A stretch of 64,000 nt of DNA from Bdellovibrio sp. GT3 (GCF_037996765.1 NZ_JBBNAD010000005.1:1520001-1584000); one strand, 5' to 3'. Shown: positions 53,226 to 62,750, numbered from the stretch's first letter. Numbers and translations are program-made. The notes: a model not told the origin generated them from the letters alone.

Positions 53226-53660
53226 CTAGCGATAAATTCGGCGGTCAGAGCAAACGAAGGCCAGCTTCGCGCCTTTTTTCAGAGACAAAGCTTTCTCAAG
53301 TTTTGGGGAGATGCCGACAAGCTTAACGATTCTAACTTCGCTCACAGACTCCTCGGACCAGTTTTCTTCTTCGTGAATCTCATTCTTTTCAATGGTGGTT
53401 TTTGAAATGGTTTTAAATACCAGTTCGCTATTTACTCCATAGGCTTCACTGTAGGCTTGACCAGCAAAAGTGGTGAATCTTTCTTCGATCTCCAACCCTT
53501 CGGCTTCCACTGTATAAGGCATCGTGGGAACTCCCATGTGGTTCAAGCGGATTTCATTGCCGTTGGCTTGGATGGCCACACAGCTGCTATCCATGCTGAT
53601 GCCAGCCATTGCTGTGGAAGTTGCCAAAAGAACTGTAAGGGTAGCGATAACGTTTCTCAT
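53226..53660 (-). CDS. Small exported protein
   Basis: A 144-residue exported protein with a signal peptide (ATLTVLLATSTAMAG) and a ribosome binding site (AAAGGAG). The mature part has two cysteines and beta-type patterns. A GC-rich hairpin without a clear T-run lies downstream at 53179-53212. No family is recognised. Confidence 0.7.
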   Translation of the reverse strand: MRNVIATLTVLLATSTAMAGISMDSSCVAIQANGNEIRLNHMGVPTMPYTVEAEGLEIEERFTTFAGQAYSEAYGVNSELVFKTISKTTIEKNEIHEEENWSEESVSEVRIVKLVGISPKLEKALSLKKGAKLAFVCSDRRIYR

Positions 53661-53792
53661 AAAATCTCCTTTAAAAGTTTTCTGTGTATGTCTTCGTTGG
53701 AGAGGGTTTTATGATAAATAACGCAGCGTGTAAATTAGAAGGTTTCGAAGGTTTTGATCTAACCTTTAGAAGGAAAAGGTGCGGGGATCGTT

Positions 53793-54644
53793 TTAATTGA
53801 ATCTGGTGATATATTGGCAGCGCTGGCAAAGGTTTTCAACCAGCTTATTGTTTTTAAAGCCCTTTAAAATACTCATGGAACGTTCGGAATTCAGGATTTC
53901 CAGAACCGTGAGGTCCTTAACATTACCCAAAGGGATCTTACCCTCTTTATCCAAACAGCAGGGAACCACGGTGCCGTCTGCCAGCACGCCAAAGTGGCTG
54001 GAAAGGCCATAGCAGGTGCCCTTGGTACCAAGGATAGGTAAGTCCACCGAAGGCCATGTGAACTCGGTATCAAAGTGCAAATACAGACGATTATGAATGC
54101 GCACGCTTTTGTTTCGGCGCACGTCGATGGCTTCGTTAAAGTTAAACCCAAACTCCGTGCACACGCGATCCAGCATGGATCTGTTGTGAGCACCCGTGCC
54201 CAACGGGGCATCCAGATTCCACAGGCGATAGTTGAGATATAAATCAGGACGCTCTTCCAAAGCGCGACGGGTGTAGCGGAAGATTTTGTTTAAATAGATC
54301 GTCGGATCCTTGTCGCCGTAGTTATCATGAAAGCTGTGCAGAGAGAAATTCACCTGACGCAGGATCGGGTTCAACAGCAGTTCTTCGCGGACTTCATTCA
54401 TCAACACGCCATTGGTAACCAGGAATACCGGCACTTGGTGGTTAGCGCAGATTTCGATGAATTGAGCAAGCTTCGGATGCACCAACGGATCGCCCATCAA
54501 ATGCAGGGTCACCTGATCGGTCAGGGGAGCCACTTGGGAGACCACGCTCTCGAAGGTCTCCAGGGTCATCATCTTCTTCTCACGCTCCACAGGCGGACAA
54601 AAGCTACACTGCAGATTGCAGACGTTGCTGATCTCGATATTCAC
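53793..54644 (-). CDS. Radical SAM protein with SPASM-like C-terminus
   Basis: A 283-residue enzyme with the 4Fe-4S motif CNLQCSFC at residues 8-15 and a LMGDPLVHPK motif that binds SAM, plus SLHSFHDNYGD in the barrel. The C-terminal third contains cysteines typical of a SPASM auxiliary cluster (GTKGTCYGLSSHFGVLADG, VVPCCLDKEG and LCQRCQY). Members modify peptides or small molecules; no substrate peptide is visible nearby. The GTG start at 54644 puts the motif very near the N-terminus; codons upstream (to 54690) are also coding-like, so the true start may be a rarer codon. Confidence 0.85.
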   Translation of the reverse strand: MNIEISNVCNLQCSFCPPVEREKKMMTLETFESVVSQVAPLTDQVTLHLMGDPLVHPKLAQFIEICANHQVPVFLVTNGVLMNEVREELLLNPILRQVNFSLHSFHDNYGDKDPTIYLNKIFRYTRRALEERPDLYLNYRLWNLDAPLGTGAHNRSMLDRVCTEFGFNFNEAIDVRRNKSVRIHNRLYLHFDTEFTWPSVDLPILGTKGTCYGLSSHFGVLADGTVVPCCLDKEGKIPLGNVKDLTVLEILNSERSMSILKGFKNNKLVENLCQRCQYITRFN

Positions 54645-54794
54645 TTTATGAAAGCGTTTGGTGGGTTTGATAGATTCGGCCCTTTTTTAAGTTGGAAAAC
54701 CAATACCTGCTGAGGCCTTTTTTATCAACCCGCAAAGGGCATCCCCCGGCACGGGACCTGCATTTTAGGAAAACTTATAAATTAGGAGAGTTAT

Positions 54795-56174
54795 ATGCGT
54801 TTTGGAGCAGCCTTGGGCCTAAAATTGGTGACCTTGTCTATGGTCTTTACAGCACCTTCCTATGCACATACCGAAACTCAGTATCCGAAGATCGAAGAGA
54901 CCAATAAAATCGCGCACTCGCTTATGACGGTTTTAGGGCAGTGTCCAAACCGCTTGTGGCCGGATCTTAAGCTGCAAAGTATGGATATCCTGTTGATCAA
55001 TAAAGAGATGACCCGCCAGATTCTGGTGTCTCCTAAGAGTCAGACTATTTCGACAATACCGAATGAAGAACTGCCGCCTCACGTTTTTCAAACTTCCTAT
55101 TCGCGCATTCCTTATCAGGGGCGTGAGATTCTGTATGTGGACAGCCAATTTGGTGTTTTTAAGCCCGGTCTTCCCAGCAAAGCCCTTGAGTTGGCCATTC
55201 ATGAAGGTTTTCACATGGTCGATCAAAGATCGTGGGCTGAAGAAAAAGCTCGAGTGCGTGGGACTTGGGTTCCATTGTTGGTTCAGCCGCGCATTGCTCG
55301 TGCGATGTTGTACAAAAATTTAGTATTGGTTGCAAAATCAAAAGGGGATGTTCAGGTTCATCTACAGAATGCTCGTTATTGGTATGACGAATGGCTGAAA
55401 GCTGACCCTACAGAAAAAGCCATGTCAACCGATCAACGGGAAGGAACAGCTCGCTATGTTGAAGCTGTCGCTGAAGTCCTGAAAGCACGGGGATGTAGTG
55501 CAACCGAAGAGGAAATCTCGAAGGATATTATTAATTCGAGCCTGTTGAATGGTCACCATGCCGTTGGCTTCAGAGAACTTGATACTGAAGGTTACTTTGT
55601 TGGCGGCGTTGCGAGTTTCATTCTTCGCAGCCAGTATTCTGCGGTAGACTGGCAAAGTCGCGTTGCTAAAGGCGAAACTCCAGTCGAAATTCTTTTAAAA
55701 GACATCGCGCCATTGGCGGAGACTGCTGATTCCTCGTTGGTTGCCGGAATCAATAAAGAGCTGAAAAAATTAAATGATAGAATCAGTGAAGATCTTGCGC
55801 CAACCCGCAATTTGTTGAAGCAGGAAGATGTTGTATTTGTTTCTGTGCCAGCAGCGGCGCTGAAGACAAGCTTTTCACCCAAGGGTTTTTACCTGGGCCG
55901 TGATGAAGGGCTTCGTTACACTCCGCTGGCTAAAGAGTTAAAGTTTCAATTTCAAAATCAACAGAACAGTTTGTTGGCAGACCCCAATTCCGTCTTTATT
56001 CGCTTTCAAGCCGGCGTGCCTTGTGAGTTGGGTTGGACTTTCGCTTTGAAGTCTGCAGATGTTATTGCTCGGGCAGGTGTGTTTGAAATTAAATCTGAAC
56101 TTTTCAGTGGAAGAGTCGAGGGAGTTGTGATGAAAGACACTTCGAATCGCCCTTGGATTTGTGTGCAGCCGTAA
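54795..56174 (+). CDS. Exported HExxH putative zinc protease
   Basis: A 459-residue exported protein with a signal peptide (LKLVTLSMVFTAPSYA). The segment ALELAIHEGFHMVDQ near residue 130 contains HEGFH, a match to the HExxH zinc motif, and EGTARYVEAVAEVL about 80 residues later could supply the third ligand Glu, as in gluzincins. I know no named family for it. The ribosome binding site is AGGAGAG. It converges on the kinase-like gene, 20 bases away. Confidence 0.65.
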   Translation: MRFGAALGLKLVTLSMVFTAPSYAHTETQYPKIEETNKIAHSLMTVLGQCPNRLWPDLKLQSMDILLINKEMTRQILVSPKSQTISTIPNEELPPHVFQTSYSRIPYQGREILYVDSQFGVFKPGLPSKALELAIHEGFHMVDQRSWAEEKARVRGTWVPLLVQPRIARAMLYKNLVLVAKSKGDVQVHLQNARYWYDEWLKADPTEKAMSTDQREGTARYVEAVAEVLKARGCSATEEEISKDIINSSLLNGHHAVGFRELDTEGYFVGGVASFILRSQYSAVDWQSRVAKGETPVEILLKDIAPLAETADSSLVAGINKELKKLNDRISEDLAPTRNLLKQEDVVFVSVPAAALKTSFSPKGFYLGRDEGLRYTPLAKELKFQFQNQQNSLLADPNSVFIRFQAGVPCELGWTFALKSADVIARAGVFEIKSELFSGRVEGVVMKDTSNRPWICVQP

Positions 56175-56194
56175 AACCGGCTACACGGGCGTAT

Positions 56195-58402
56195 CTAGTC
56201 GTAGGCTTCCATTGTTTTCAGCAATGGTGAGTTGTCGCCGGCAGGGTAGAGGCGGTCCTTGCCGATGCGTTTTTCCGCATCTTCAATATCTCTTAGTAGA
56301 ATCATCTGTCTTTTTTGCAGGGCTTCGATTTGTTTGTCAGTCAGATTGTCGCCCACGACTTTACGCCATTCTTCCGCCGTTGTTTGGCGCAGTTTTTCAA
56401 CGACCTTTTGATGCGGCATGAAGGCATTGATATTCATCTGCAGCTCTGAAGCGTCATCTTTCAAGTCTTTTAATTCCTGCTTAAGCGCGGCCTCCCGGCC
56501 TTTGCCCTGGGAAAGTTTGGCGGTGATCTCGGCCTGTTTTTTTAAGTTTTTTTCCAGTCGATCCACGCGATTGTTGAAATGCGCGAGGGGTTCCGTGGAT
56601 TTTCCGTTGTCAAAAGCAAGGCCGTGATCGATCGCCACAACTTTGCCATCTGATTTTTGCAGATAGTTTCGTCCGTGACGGTCGCCATTGGCGATAAGAT
56701 AGTCTAAGAAACCCAGTTCTGCAGGGTCGCCCTCGTAGTCTTCACTGTTTTTGAGTTTTTTAAGATCTTTCACGCGGTATTGGACGGCTCCTTCTCTGCC
56801 ATTCATTTCTTTTTTAACTGTGACAGGCACCGATTTTAAACCAAGGTACTTATCAACTTGATAGGCCGCCACTTCATTGTTTGCGGTATTTGAAACCCAC
56901 GAGTTGTCGGTCGCTTTCCAGACACCTTCCATGCCGTTATCGTACTTAACATACTGGGCTCCGAAGGTCCCTTCGCCCACGGTTTTTCTGGAGATAATGG
57001 TACCTTCAGATAATTGCTTCTCCAAGGCAGACATGTTGCTGGAAGTTTGAACTGAAGCCTTGCTGGCCTTGCCGGAAGCCGGCGTCGTTGTCGAGACCGA
57101 TTTCCAATTATTGTCAGCGGCATCAAGTAAAGCATTGCGCTTTTCGGTGGCGACCATGGTTTTAATATGCGTAGACAGTTCGTTCACCAAGCTTTGTGGC
57201 ATCGCGCCTAGTGCCAGAAGCGAAGCCGACAGCAGACAGTTGTCCTTTTCGACTTGCTCGGCTGTTGGCGCACTCACGCAGGCGTTGGCTGCCTTCAGTG
57301 TAGAGAGCTTTTCACTGAAGCAGGCTTGATGAGTCACTGCCGCCATACTTGCGAAGTCAGCACCGAGTGCGGCTGACTTTAATATCTTCATTCCGTTCAG
57401 CGAAACCATTCCTGTGGTCCGTGCCAACGTGGAGGTTTCAACTGCACGAGCGGTGGCGGCGCCCACTTTTCCTAGTACGGCAGCGCCTCCGCCCATCAAG
57501 AGTGAACCCACCATCACGCTGTTATTCAGGTTGTCGGCACCCTCGCCATAGCGGGCATTTGCATGACATGCCACTTCAGAGAACGCGGGATTGGATTTTA
57601 GAATTGCCGCACTTAACGCTGGATCGGCAAGGAGTTCGTTGCGGGCCGCACGGTCCAAGCCTTCGGCGCCTTTTTCTTTTAAAGCGCTCTTAAGCAGATC
57701 GCGATTTGAATCAAGAATCTGCTGGGTTGAGGAGTAAGCATTTTTCAATTCACTTTGCAGTTGTGAAACCGGTTTTTCATCCTTGCTGCTGGCATAGTCC
57801 TCAATGACTTTCTTCAGGCTTGGTGAACCGGATAAGGGAATCGCGCTTAAGATAGCCTGATAGGACTGACGGTAGCCGATCCATTCTTTGCAGGCTTGGT
57901 AGCTGGCACCCTTAGTGGTGCCTTTGGGGTATTGACCTTCCAAGGCTTCAAAACTTTGTGGGCACACGGGAGTGGAAAGTGTTGGATCGCTGACGATCTT
58001 TTTTCCAAGCTCCTGGGCTTTTTGTCTGGCGAATCTTGCCATCGTAAGTTTTGATTTTAAGTCACTGGCTGCAAAATTCTTGTCGAGGTCTTTGACTGCA
58101 GATTTTGCAAAGTCACTTGCACACTGCAGTTCGCGCCCTTGTTGCTCGGCCAGTAGCACGAAGTAGTGGTCTTCCTGGCTTTCAGAAATGTTTTGGCTGA
58201 TTTTACCAAGTTCTTGCGAGGATTTTTTTAGGGTATTATTTGCGGGCTCGCAGGCGGGGTCCACAGGTTTTGTGGAAACTGGTTCGCACTTTTTGCCAGT
58301 CAGTTTGTAGGCCTGTTCAGAAAGGGCTTCCAAAGGACCCGCTTGCACGGGTCCTGAAAAGATTGAAATCAGGCAAAATAAGAATGAAAAAGAGTTCCGC
58401 AT
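56195..58402 (-). CDS. Exported protein with an atypical kinase-like domain
   Basis: A 735-residue protein with a signal peptide (FLFCLISIFSGPVQAG), a cysteine-containing helical N-terminal half (about 25-290), a hydrophobic segment (about 290-315), and at about 465-600 a module with GEGTFGAQYV (a P-loop-like glycine-rich turn), GVWK (candidate ATP lysine), NEVAAYQVDKYLG (helix Glu), LIANGDRHGRNYL (catalytic Asp and Asn) and VVAIDHGLAF (metal Asp). These five elements in this order match the PI3/4-kinase or Fam20-like atypical kinase fold. A coiled-coil tail (about 605-700) follows. Substrate unknown. Confidence 0.8.
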   Translation of the reverse strand: MRNSFSFLFCLISIFSGPVQAGPLEALSEQAYKLTGKKCEPVSTKPVDPACEPANNTLKKSSQELGKISQNISESQEDHYFVLLAEQQGRELQCASDFAKSAVKDLDKNFAASDLKSKLTMARFARQKAQELGKKIVSDPTLSTPVCPQSFEALEGQYPKGTTKGASYQACKEWIGYRQSYQAILSAIPLSGSPSLKKVIEDYASSKDEKPVSQLQSELKNAYSSTQQILDSNRDLLKSALKEKGAEGLDRAARNELLADPALSAAILKSNPAFSEVACHANARYGEGADNLNNSVMVGSLLMGGGAAVLGKVGAATARAVETSTLARTTGMVSLNGMKILKSAALGADFASMAAVTHQACFSEKLSTLKAANACVSAPTAEQVEKDNCLLSASLLALGAMPQSLVNELSTHIKTMVATEKRNALLDAADNNWKSVSTTTPASGKASKASVQTSSNMSALEKQLSEGTIISRKTVGEGTFGAQYVKYDNGMEGVWKATDNSWVSNTANNEVAAYQVDKYLGLKSVPVTVKKEMNGREGAVQYRVKDLKKLKNSEDYEGDPAELGFLDYLIANGDRHGRNYLQKSDGKVVAIDHGLAFDNGKSTEPLAHFNNRVDRLEKNLKKQAEITAKLSQGKGREAALKQELKDLKDDASELQMNINAFMPHQKVVEKLRQTTAEEWRKVVGDNLTDKQIEALQKRQMILLRDIEDAEKRIGKDRLYPAGDNSPLLKTMEAYD

Positions 58403-58454
58403 TCAAGGAAACTCTTCGGAAATATTCATTGGTTAGATGAGCTAAGATGGTGTC

Positions 58455-60209
58455 TTATTTTGAATCATGTGAGTTGTGATAGCTGATATTTCCCTCGGGT
58501 TTGTCCGGATTTCTCGAGTAAATGCTTTTGCCTTCTTTGATGGTTTCCAGAACCTTGATGTTAATCAGTTGTGCCGGTGGGATCGTTAAGGGGTTCTCGG
58601 AAAGGATCGCGAAATCCGCCAGTTTCCCCACCTCCAACGATCCTTTCGAGCCTTCCTCAAAATGTTGGTAAGCTGACCAGAGGGTCTGGGACTTCAATGC
58701 GGTCAATGGATCCACTCGCTGCTCGGGACCCAGGACATAGTCACTACGGGTTGTGCGATTGACTGTGGATGCCAGGACGCGAATGGAATCTGGAAAAACC
58801 ACAGGGGCATCATGATGGGAGGTAAACTTCATATTTTCTGCCAGCACCCAACCTGTCGGTGAAATATTTTCGGCACGCTCTGGCCCCAACACCGAGGTGC
58901 GATGCCAGTCACCCCAGTAAAAGGTGTGCATCGGAAATAGGGACGGAAATATTTTAAGCTTTTTTAGATCAGCAATCTGATCCTTGCGTAAAGTTTGTCC
59001 ATGAATTAGTACCGGTCTGACATCGACACCGGGATATTTTTTTTCGGAGATTCTTATGGCAGTGATCAATTGATCAATCGCGCGATCACCATTCGCATGA
59101 GTGATGATCTGCCAATGGTTTCGTAGGGATTGTTCAAGTACTTCGAGCACCTTGGCGTCAGGAACCACTTCGTAACCTGAGTAGTTTTTAGGAAGGCCTT
59201 CGGGAACTTTATAATACGGCTTAGTGAGCCATGCCGTTTTTGCCTGTGGCGATCCATCCAAAGTCAGTTTGACACCGCCGATACGAAAGCGATTTTGATA
59301 CTTTGGTTTTTGTGTGGTGTCGTGAAAGTACGGGGCCTTCATCAGCTCCTCTGTTCCTGGAGTGAGAACGTCAGGATAAGAGACGATATCCACATCAAGT
59401 CTTTTGGATTTGGCTGCTGCGATGTTGGCGGCAATCTGTTCGGGAGAGCTTCGTCCGTCTTGAACGGTGGTGTAGCCATAACTTTTATATATTTTTATTC
59501 CGGCTTCCAGCATTTCTATTTTCTGGGACTCGGTCATCTTGGGAAAAAGTTTTACCAAGCTTAAAAAGAAAGCGTTTTCTTCCAGGACGCCATTGGGTTC
59601 AGAATTGGATTGGCGACGAATAACGCCTCCTGGGGGATTCGCAGAATTTTTATTCACGCCAGCCATTGCCAAGGCCTTGCTGTTTGCTACACCAAAGTGT
59701 CCTGACTGATGCATGATCACAATCGGTACTTCAGTTGAAACTTTGTCCAGATCCTGGCGTGTCGGGTGGCGCTGTTCTTTTAGCTGGGCATCGTCATAGC
59801 CCATACCCAATACCATCCCGTACTTTTTCGGGGTGGGGGAGGCTTTGATGTATTCAGTCAGAGCTGCCTGTAAATCAGGAATGGAAGTGATGGGGCCATC
59901 CGGAGGGGAAAGTAGATTTGCGCTGATCGCCTGTTGTCCCACCATGGATACGTGAGAGTGGGCATCAATAAAGCCGGGCAGCAGAGTTTTCCCTTTAAGG
60001 TCAATCAGGCGGGTGGCTGCCGATTTGGTTTTTAAAAGATCTTTCCTGGCACCCACCGCGGTGATCTTTCCATCACTGATGGCAATGGCTTCGGCCTGGG
60101 GAAGTTTGTCGTTCATAGTAAGAATCGGACCGCCGTACCAAATGGCATCCGGTGCTTTGGCGTTTGCTTGAAATCCCAGGATCAGAGTAATTGCTGCAAT
60201 CAATCTCAT
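58455..60209 (-). CDS. Exported amidohydrolase (YtcJ-like)
   Basis: A 584-residue enzyme of the amidohydrolase superfamily, YtcJ type. It has a signal peptide (LIAAITLILGFQANA), AIWYGGPILTMNDKLP, LLPGFIDAHSHV with the HxH metal ligands, THANGDRAIDQLITAI, VRPVLIHGQT and TSHHDAPVVFPDSIRVLA. The ATG at 60209 follows GAGG and is chosen over a GTG at 60218. Homologues hydrolyse cyclic amides or related compounds; the substrate is not known. It is a single gene. Confidence 0.9.
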   Translation of the reverse strand: MRLIAAITLILGFQANAKAPDAIWYGGPILTMNDKLPQAEAIAISDGKITAVGARKDLLKTKSAATRLIDLKGKTLLPGFIDAHSHVSMVGQQAISANLLSPPDGPITSIPDLQAALTEYIKASPTPKKYGMVLGMGYDDAQLKEQRHPTRQDLDKVSTEVPIVIMHQSGHFGVANSKALAMAGVNKNSANPPGGVIRRQSNSEPNGVLEENAFFLSLVKLFPKMTESQKIEMLEAGIKIYKSYGYTTVQDGRSSPEQIAANIAAAKSKRLDVDIVSYPDVLTPGTEELMKAPYFHDTTQKPKYQNRFRIGGVKLTLDGSPQAKTAWLTKPYYKVPEGLPKNYSGYEVVPDAKVLEVLEQSLRNHWQIITHANGDRAIDQLITAIRISEKKYPGVDVRPVLIHGQTLRKDQIADLKKLKIFPSLFPMHTFYWGDWHRTSVLGPERAENISPTGWVLAENMKFTSHHDAPVVFPDSIRVLASTVNRTTRSDYVLGPEQRVDPLTALKSQTLWSAYQHFEEGSKGSLEVGKLADFAILSENPLTIPPAQLINIKVLETIKEGKSIYSRNPDKPEGNISYHNSHDSK

Positions 60210-60298
60210 GGTTACCACCTCAGCTTATTCCCTCAAAGGCGGTACGGTTTGTAATCAGATTTAGTGATGTAGTTTTGCAAAAGTTGTTATAAGGGTGG

Positions 60299-60333
60299 CA
60301 AAAAAAAAGCCCCCGAAAAATTCCGAGGGCTGG
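60299..60333 (-). terminator. Intrinsic terminator
   Basis: On the minus strand GCCCTCG and CGGGGGC form a stem with one G-U pair across an A/T-rich loop, followed by a long T-run. It ends the gene at 60359-61150. Confidence 0.85.
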
Positions 60334-60358
60334 ATTGAACTCATGTTGTTGAGTGAAA

Positions 60359-61150
60359 CTATTGAACAGCTGGTCGAGAGTTGCCTTTGTTGCTGTTGCT
60401 ATTAGTATTATTTTGCGTCGGAGCACTGTCTTCGGATTCCGTATCGGCGCGGAATTCTTTGCAGTAGCGGTCGTTAAAATCCACCATGACGTCCTTCATG
60501 TTGCCCAAAAGATCGGAAGCGTTTTCCACTGAAGTTTGCAAATCCAGGATTGTTTCCTTTTTGATTACACCACCTGATCGGTAAAGAAGGGTTGCGGTCA
60601 GTTGTTGGGATGTTTCGGCGCCCGTGTTTTTTGCGTCATAGGCCTTTACCTTTGCCAGGATTTCTTCTGGAGAAAGACCGTCAGCAATTCCTTTGTCGAA
60701 GATGGCCATTTTTTCTTTTGTGGGATCTTTGGATTTAGAAACGCCACCTTTTCGAGTCGTCTCTTTCGATGCAATGGAGTATTTGATTATACATTTTTGA
60801 GGAAACTCTTCCGCTGAAACTGTGTTGTTAACGGCTTGAAAGGTTTTCTTTTTCAAAGTTTCAGCATCCATTCTTCCGACAGGAGGTTGCGCTTTCTTTG
60901 TGCCAGACTTCTTTATCTTAATGGATGGTTTTTTTTGAAGTGCAGAATCGATAACATCTGCAGCAATTTCTTCTGAGGCAGCATCGGGTTGAATAACTTC
61001 GCCGTCGCAGATCGCGACACCGTTATTGATTAAAAGGCTTGCGCCGTCTTTACAGGTATATTTTTTTCCATTAATAACGGCTACGTTTTCTGCGGATGCG
61101 ATTGAAAACGCCAGCGTTGAAGCTGCAATTAATGCGATCTTTAGTTTCAT
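60359..61150 (-). CDS. Exported protein of unknown function
   Basis: A 263-residue exported protein with a signal peptide (IALIAASTLAFSIASA), a short region of cysteines (INGKKYTCKDGASLLI, VAICDGE), a basic linker (about 70-95) and a low-complexity Asn/Ser tail. The ribosome binding site is AGAGGGGC. No family is recognised. It has its own terminator. Confidence 0.7.
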   Translation of the reverse strand: MKLKIALIAASTLAFSIASAENVAVINGKKYTCKDGASLLINNGVAICDGEVIQPDAASEEIAADVIDSALQKKPSIKIKKSGTKKAQPPVGRMDAETLKKKTFQAVNNTVSAEEFPQKCIIKYSIASKETTRKGGVSKSKDPTKEKMAIFDKGIADGLSPEEILAKVKAYDAKNTGAETSQQLTATLLYRSGGVIKKETILDLQTSVENASDLLGNMKDVMVDFNDRYCKEFRADTESEDSAPTQNNTNSNSNKGNSRPAVQ

Positions 61151-61250
61151 AAAGCCCCTCTTTTAACCAATGTTAACAATAAGGGGGGCGGGCTTAAAGT
61201 TTGTCGAATGGAACTGGACTTATTTGGTTGTTTTAGCGGTATCTTAAAGT

Positions 61251-61281
61251 AAAAAAAAAGCCCCCGGGGTCTCCGAGGGCT
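61251..61281 (-). terminator. Intrinsic terminator after lpdA
   Basis: GCCCTCGG and CCGGGGGC (minus strand) pair across AGACC and are followed by nine Ts. Confidence 0.9.
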
Positions 61282-61310
61282 TCGTATGGATTTCAAATTT
61301 TTGAAAGCGA

Positions 61311-62720
61311 TTACATCTGACGAGCGCGCTTTTCAACCGCAAGGGCCGCTTCCCGCACGACCTCAGACAAGGTCGGGTGGGCGTGGAAAGATCTAGCCAG
61401 ATCTTCGCTGCTGCCGCCGAACTCCATACAAACGATCACTTCGTGGATTAGCTCAGAAACACTTGGACCCACCATGTGGGCGCCCAGGATTTTGTCTGTT
61501 TTCTTATCCGCGATGATTTTCACGAAACCTTCCGTGAAGCCTTTCGCGCGAGCACGACCATTGGCCATGAACGGGAATTTACCCACGTTGATTTCGATGC
61601 CTTTTTCTTTGCATTGCTCTTCAGTTAAACCCACTGTCGCCACTTCGGGGTGAGTGTAGATCACGCCCGGAACTGTGTTGTAGTTTACGTGACCTGCGCC
61701 ACCAGCCAGCATTTCTGCAACTGCCACGCCTTCTTCTTCCGCTTTGTGCGCAAGCATTGGTCCTGCAATTACGTCACCGATGGCATAAATGCCAGGAACC
61801 GTTGTTTGGTAGTGGCCATCCACTGTGATGCGACCTTGTGGATCTTTTTGGATACCAACGTCTTCAAGCCCCAAGCCTGTTGTGAATGGTTTGCGACCTG
61901 TCGCCACAAGTACGACTTCAGCTTTCGCCGTAGTCGCTTTACCATCCGTCAAAGATTCATAAGTCACTTCAACACCGTCACCAACAACGTTGGAGCCGGT
62001 CACTTTGGTAGAAAGAAGGAACTTCATGCCTTCTTTTTCCAAGTTGCGCTTAAGCACTGTCATACAATCTTGATCAGTCGGTCCACCCAGACGGTTGGTG
62101 TACTCGATCACTGTCACTTCAGCACCCAGGCGTTGCCATACTGAACCAAGTTCAAGGCCGATCACACCGCCACCAACTACGATCATTGTTTTTGGCACTT
62201 TAGGAATGATCAAGGCACCAGTATTGGAAACGATTCTTTTTTCGTCGTATTTCAAGAATGGCAATTCAACCGGCACGGAGCCGGAAGCGATCAGGATTGC
62301 TTTTGTCGTCAACACTTGTGTGTTGCCGTCGTCGCCTTTGACTTCGACTTTGCCTGCGCCCAGGATTTTGCCGAAACCGTTGAAGCCTGTGATTTTGTTT
62401 TTCTTGAAAAGGAAGCTGATGCCATCTGTGTTGGCTTTAACGACTTTGTCTTTACGACCCAGCATCGTTTCAAGATCCAGCTCCACCTTTGGAACTTTGA
62501 TACCGTGAGCAGCGAAATCATGTTGAGCTGCCTGGTAGTGTTCAGAGCTTTCAAGAAGAGCTTTGGAAGGGATGCAACCTACATTCAAGCAAGTGCCGCC
62601 ATAAGTTTTGTCTTTTTCAACAACCGCAGTTTTAAGACCCAGTTGTGCCGCACGAATTGCGCCCACATATCCGCCGGGACCAGAACCGATAACAATAAGA
62701 TCAAATTGATTGTCTGCCAT
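61311..62720 (-). CDS. lpdA: Dihydrolipoyl dehydrogenase
   Basis: The E3 subunit that reoxidises dihydrolipoamide in pyruvate and 2-oxoglutarate dehydrogenases. The 469-residue protein starts at the ATG at 62720 (AAAGGAATTT upstream); the longer frame from 62813 is not supported. FAD binding GSGPGGYVGAIRAAQLG, active-site disulphide GGTCLNVGCIPSKALL, NAD-binding VVGGGVIGLELGSVW and the dimer-interface HAHPTLSEVV with catalytic His are all intact. No E1 or E2 gene is in the window, so it is expressed on its own. Confidence 0.97.
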   Translation of the reverse strand: MADNQFDLIVIGSGPGGYVGAIRAAQLGLKTAVVEKDKTYGGTCLNVGCIPSKALLESSEHYQAAQHDFAAHGIKVPKVELDLETMLGRKDKVVKANTDGISFLFKKNKITGFNGFGKILGAGKVEVKGDDGNTQVLTTKAILIASGSVPVELPFLKYDEKRIVSNTGALIIPKVPKTMIVVGGGVIGLELGSVWQRLGAEVTVIEYTNRLGGPTDQDCMTVLKRNLEKEGMKFLLSTKVTGSNVVGDGVEVTYESLTDGKATTAKAEVVLVATGRKPFTTGLGLEDVGIQKDPQGRITVDGHYQTTVPGIYAIGDVIAGPMLAHKAEEEGVAVAEMLAGGAGHVNYNTVPGVIYTHPEVATVGLTEEQCKEKGIEINVGKFPFMANGRARAKGFTEGFVKIIADKKTDKILGAHMVGPSVSELIHEVIVCMEFGGSSEDLARSFHAHPTLSEVVREAALAVEKRARQM

Positions 62721-62750
62721 AAATGTAAATTCCTTTGATGAACACAGAAA

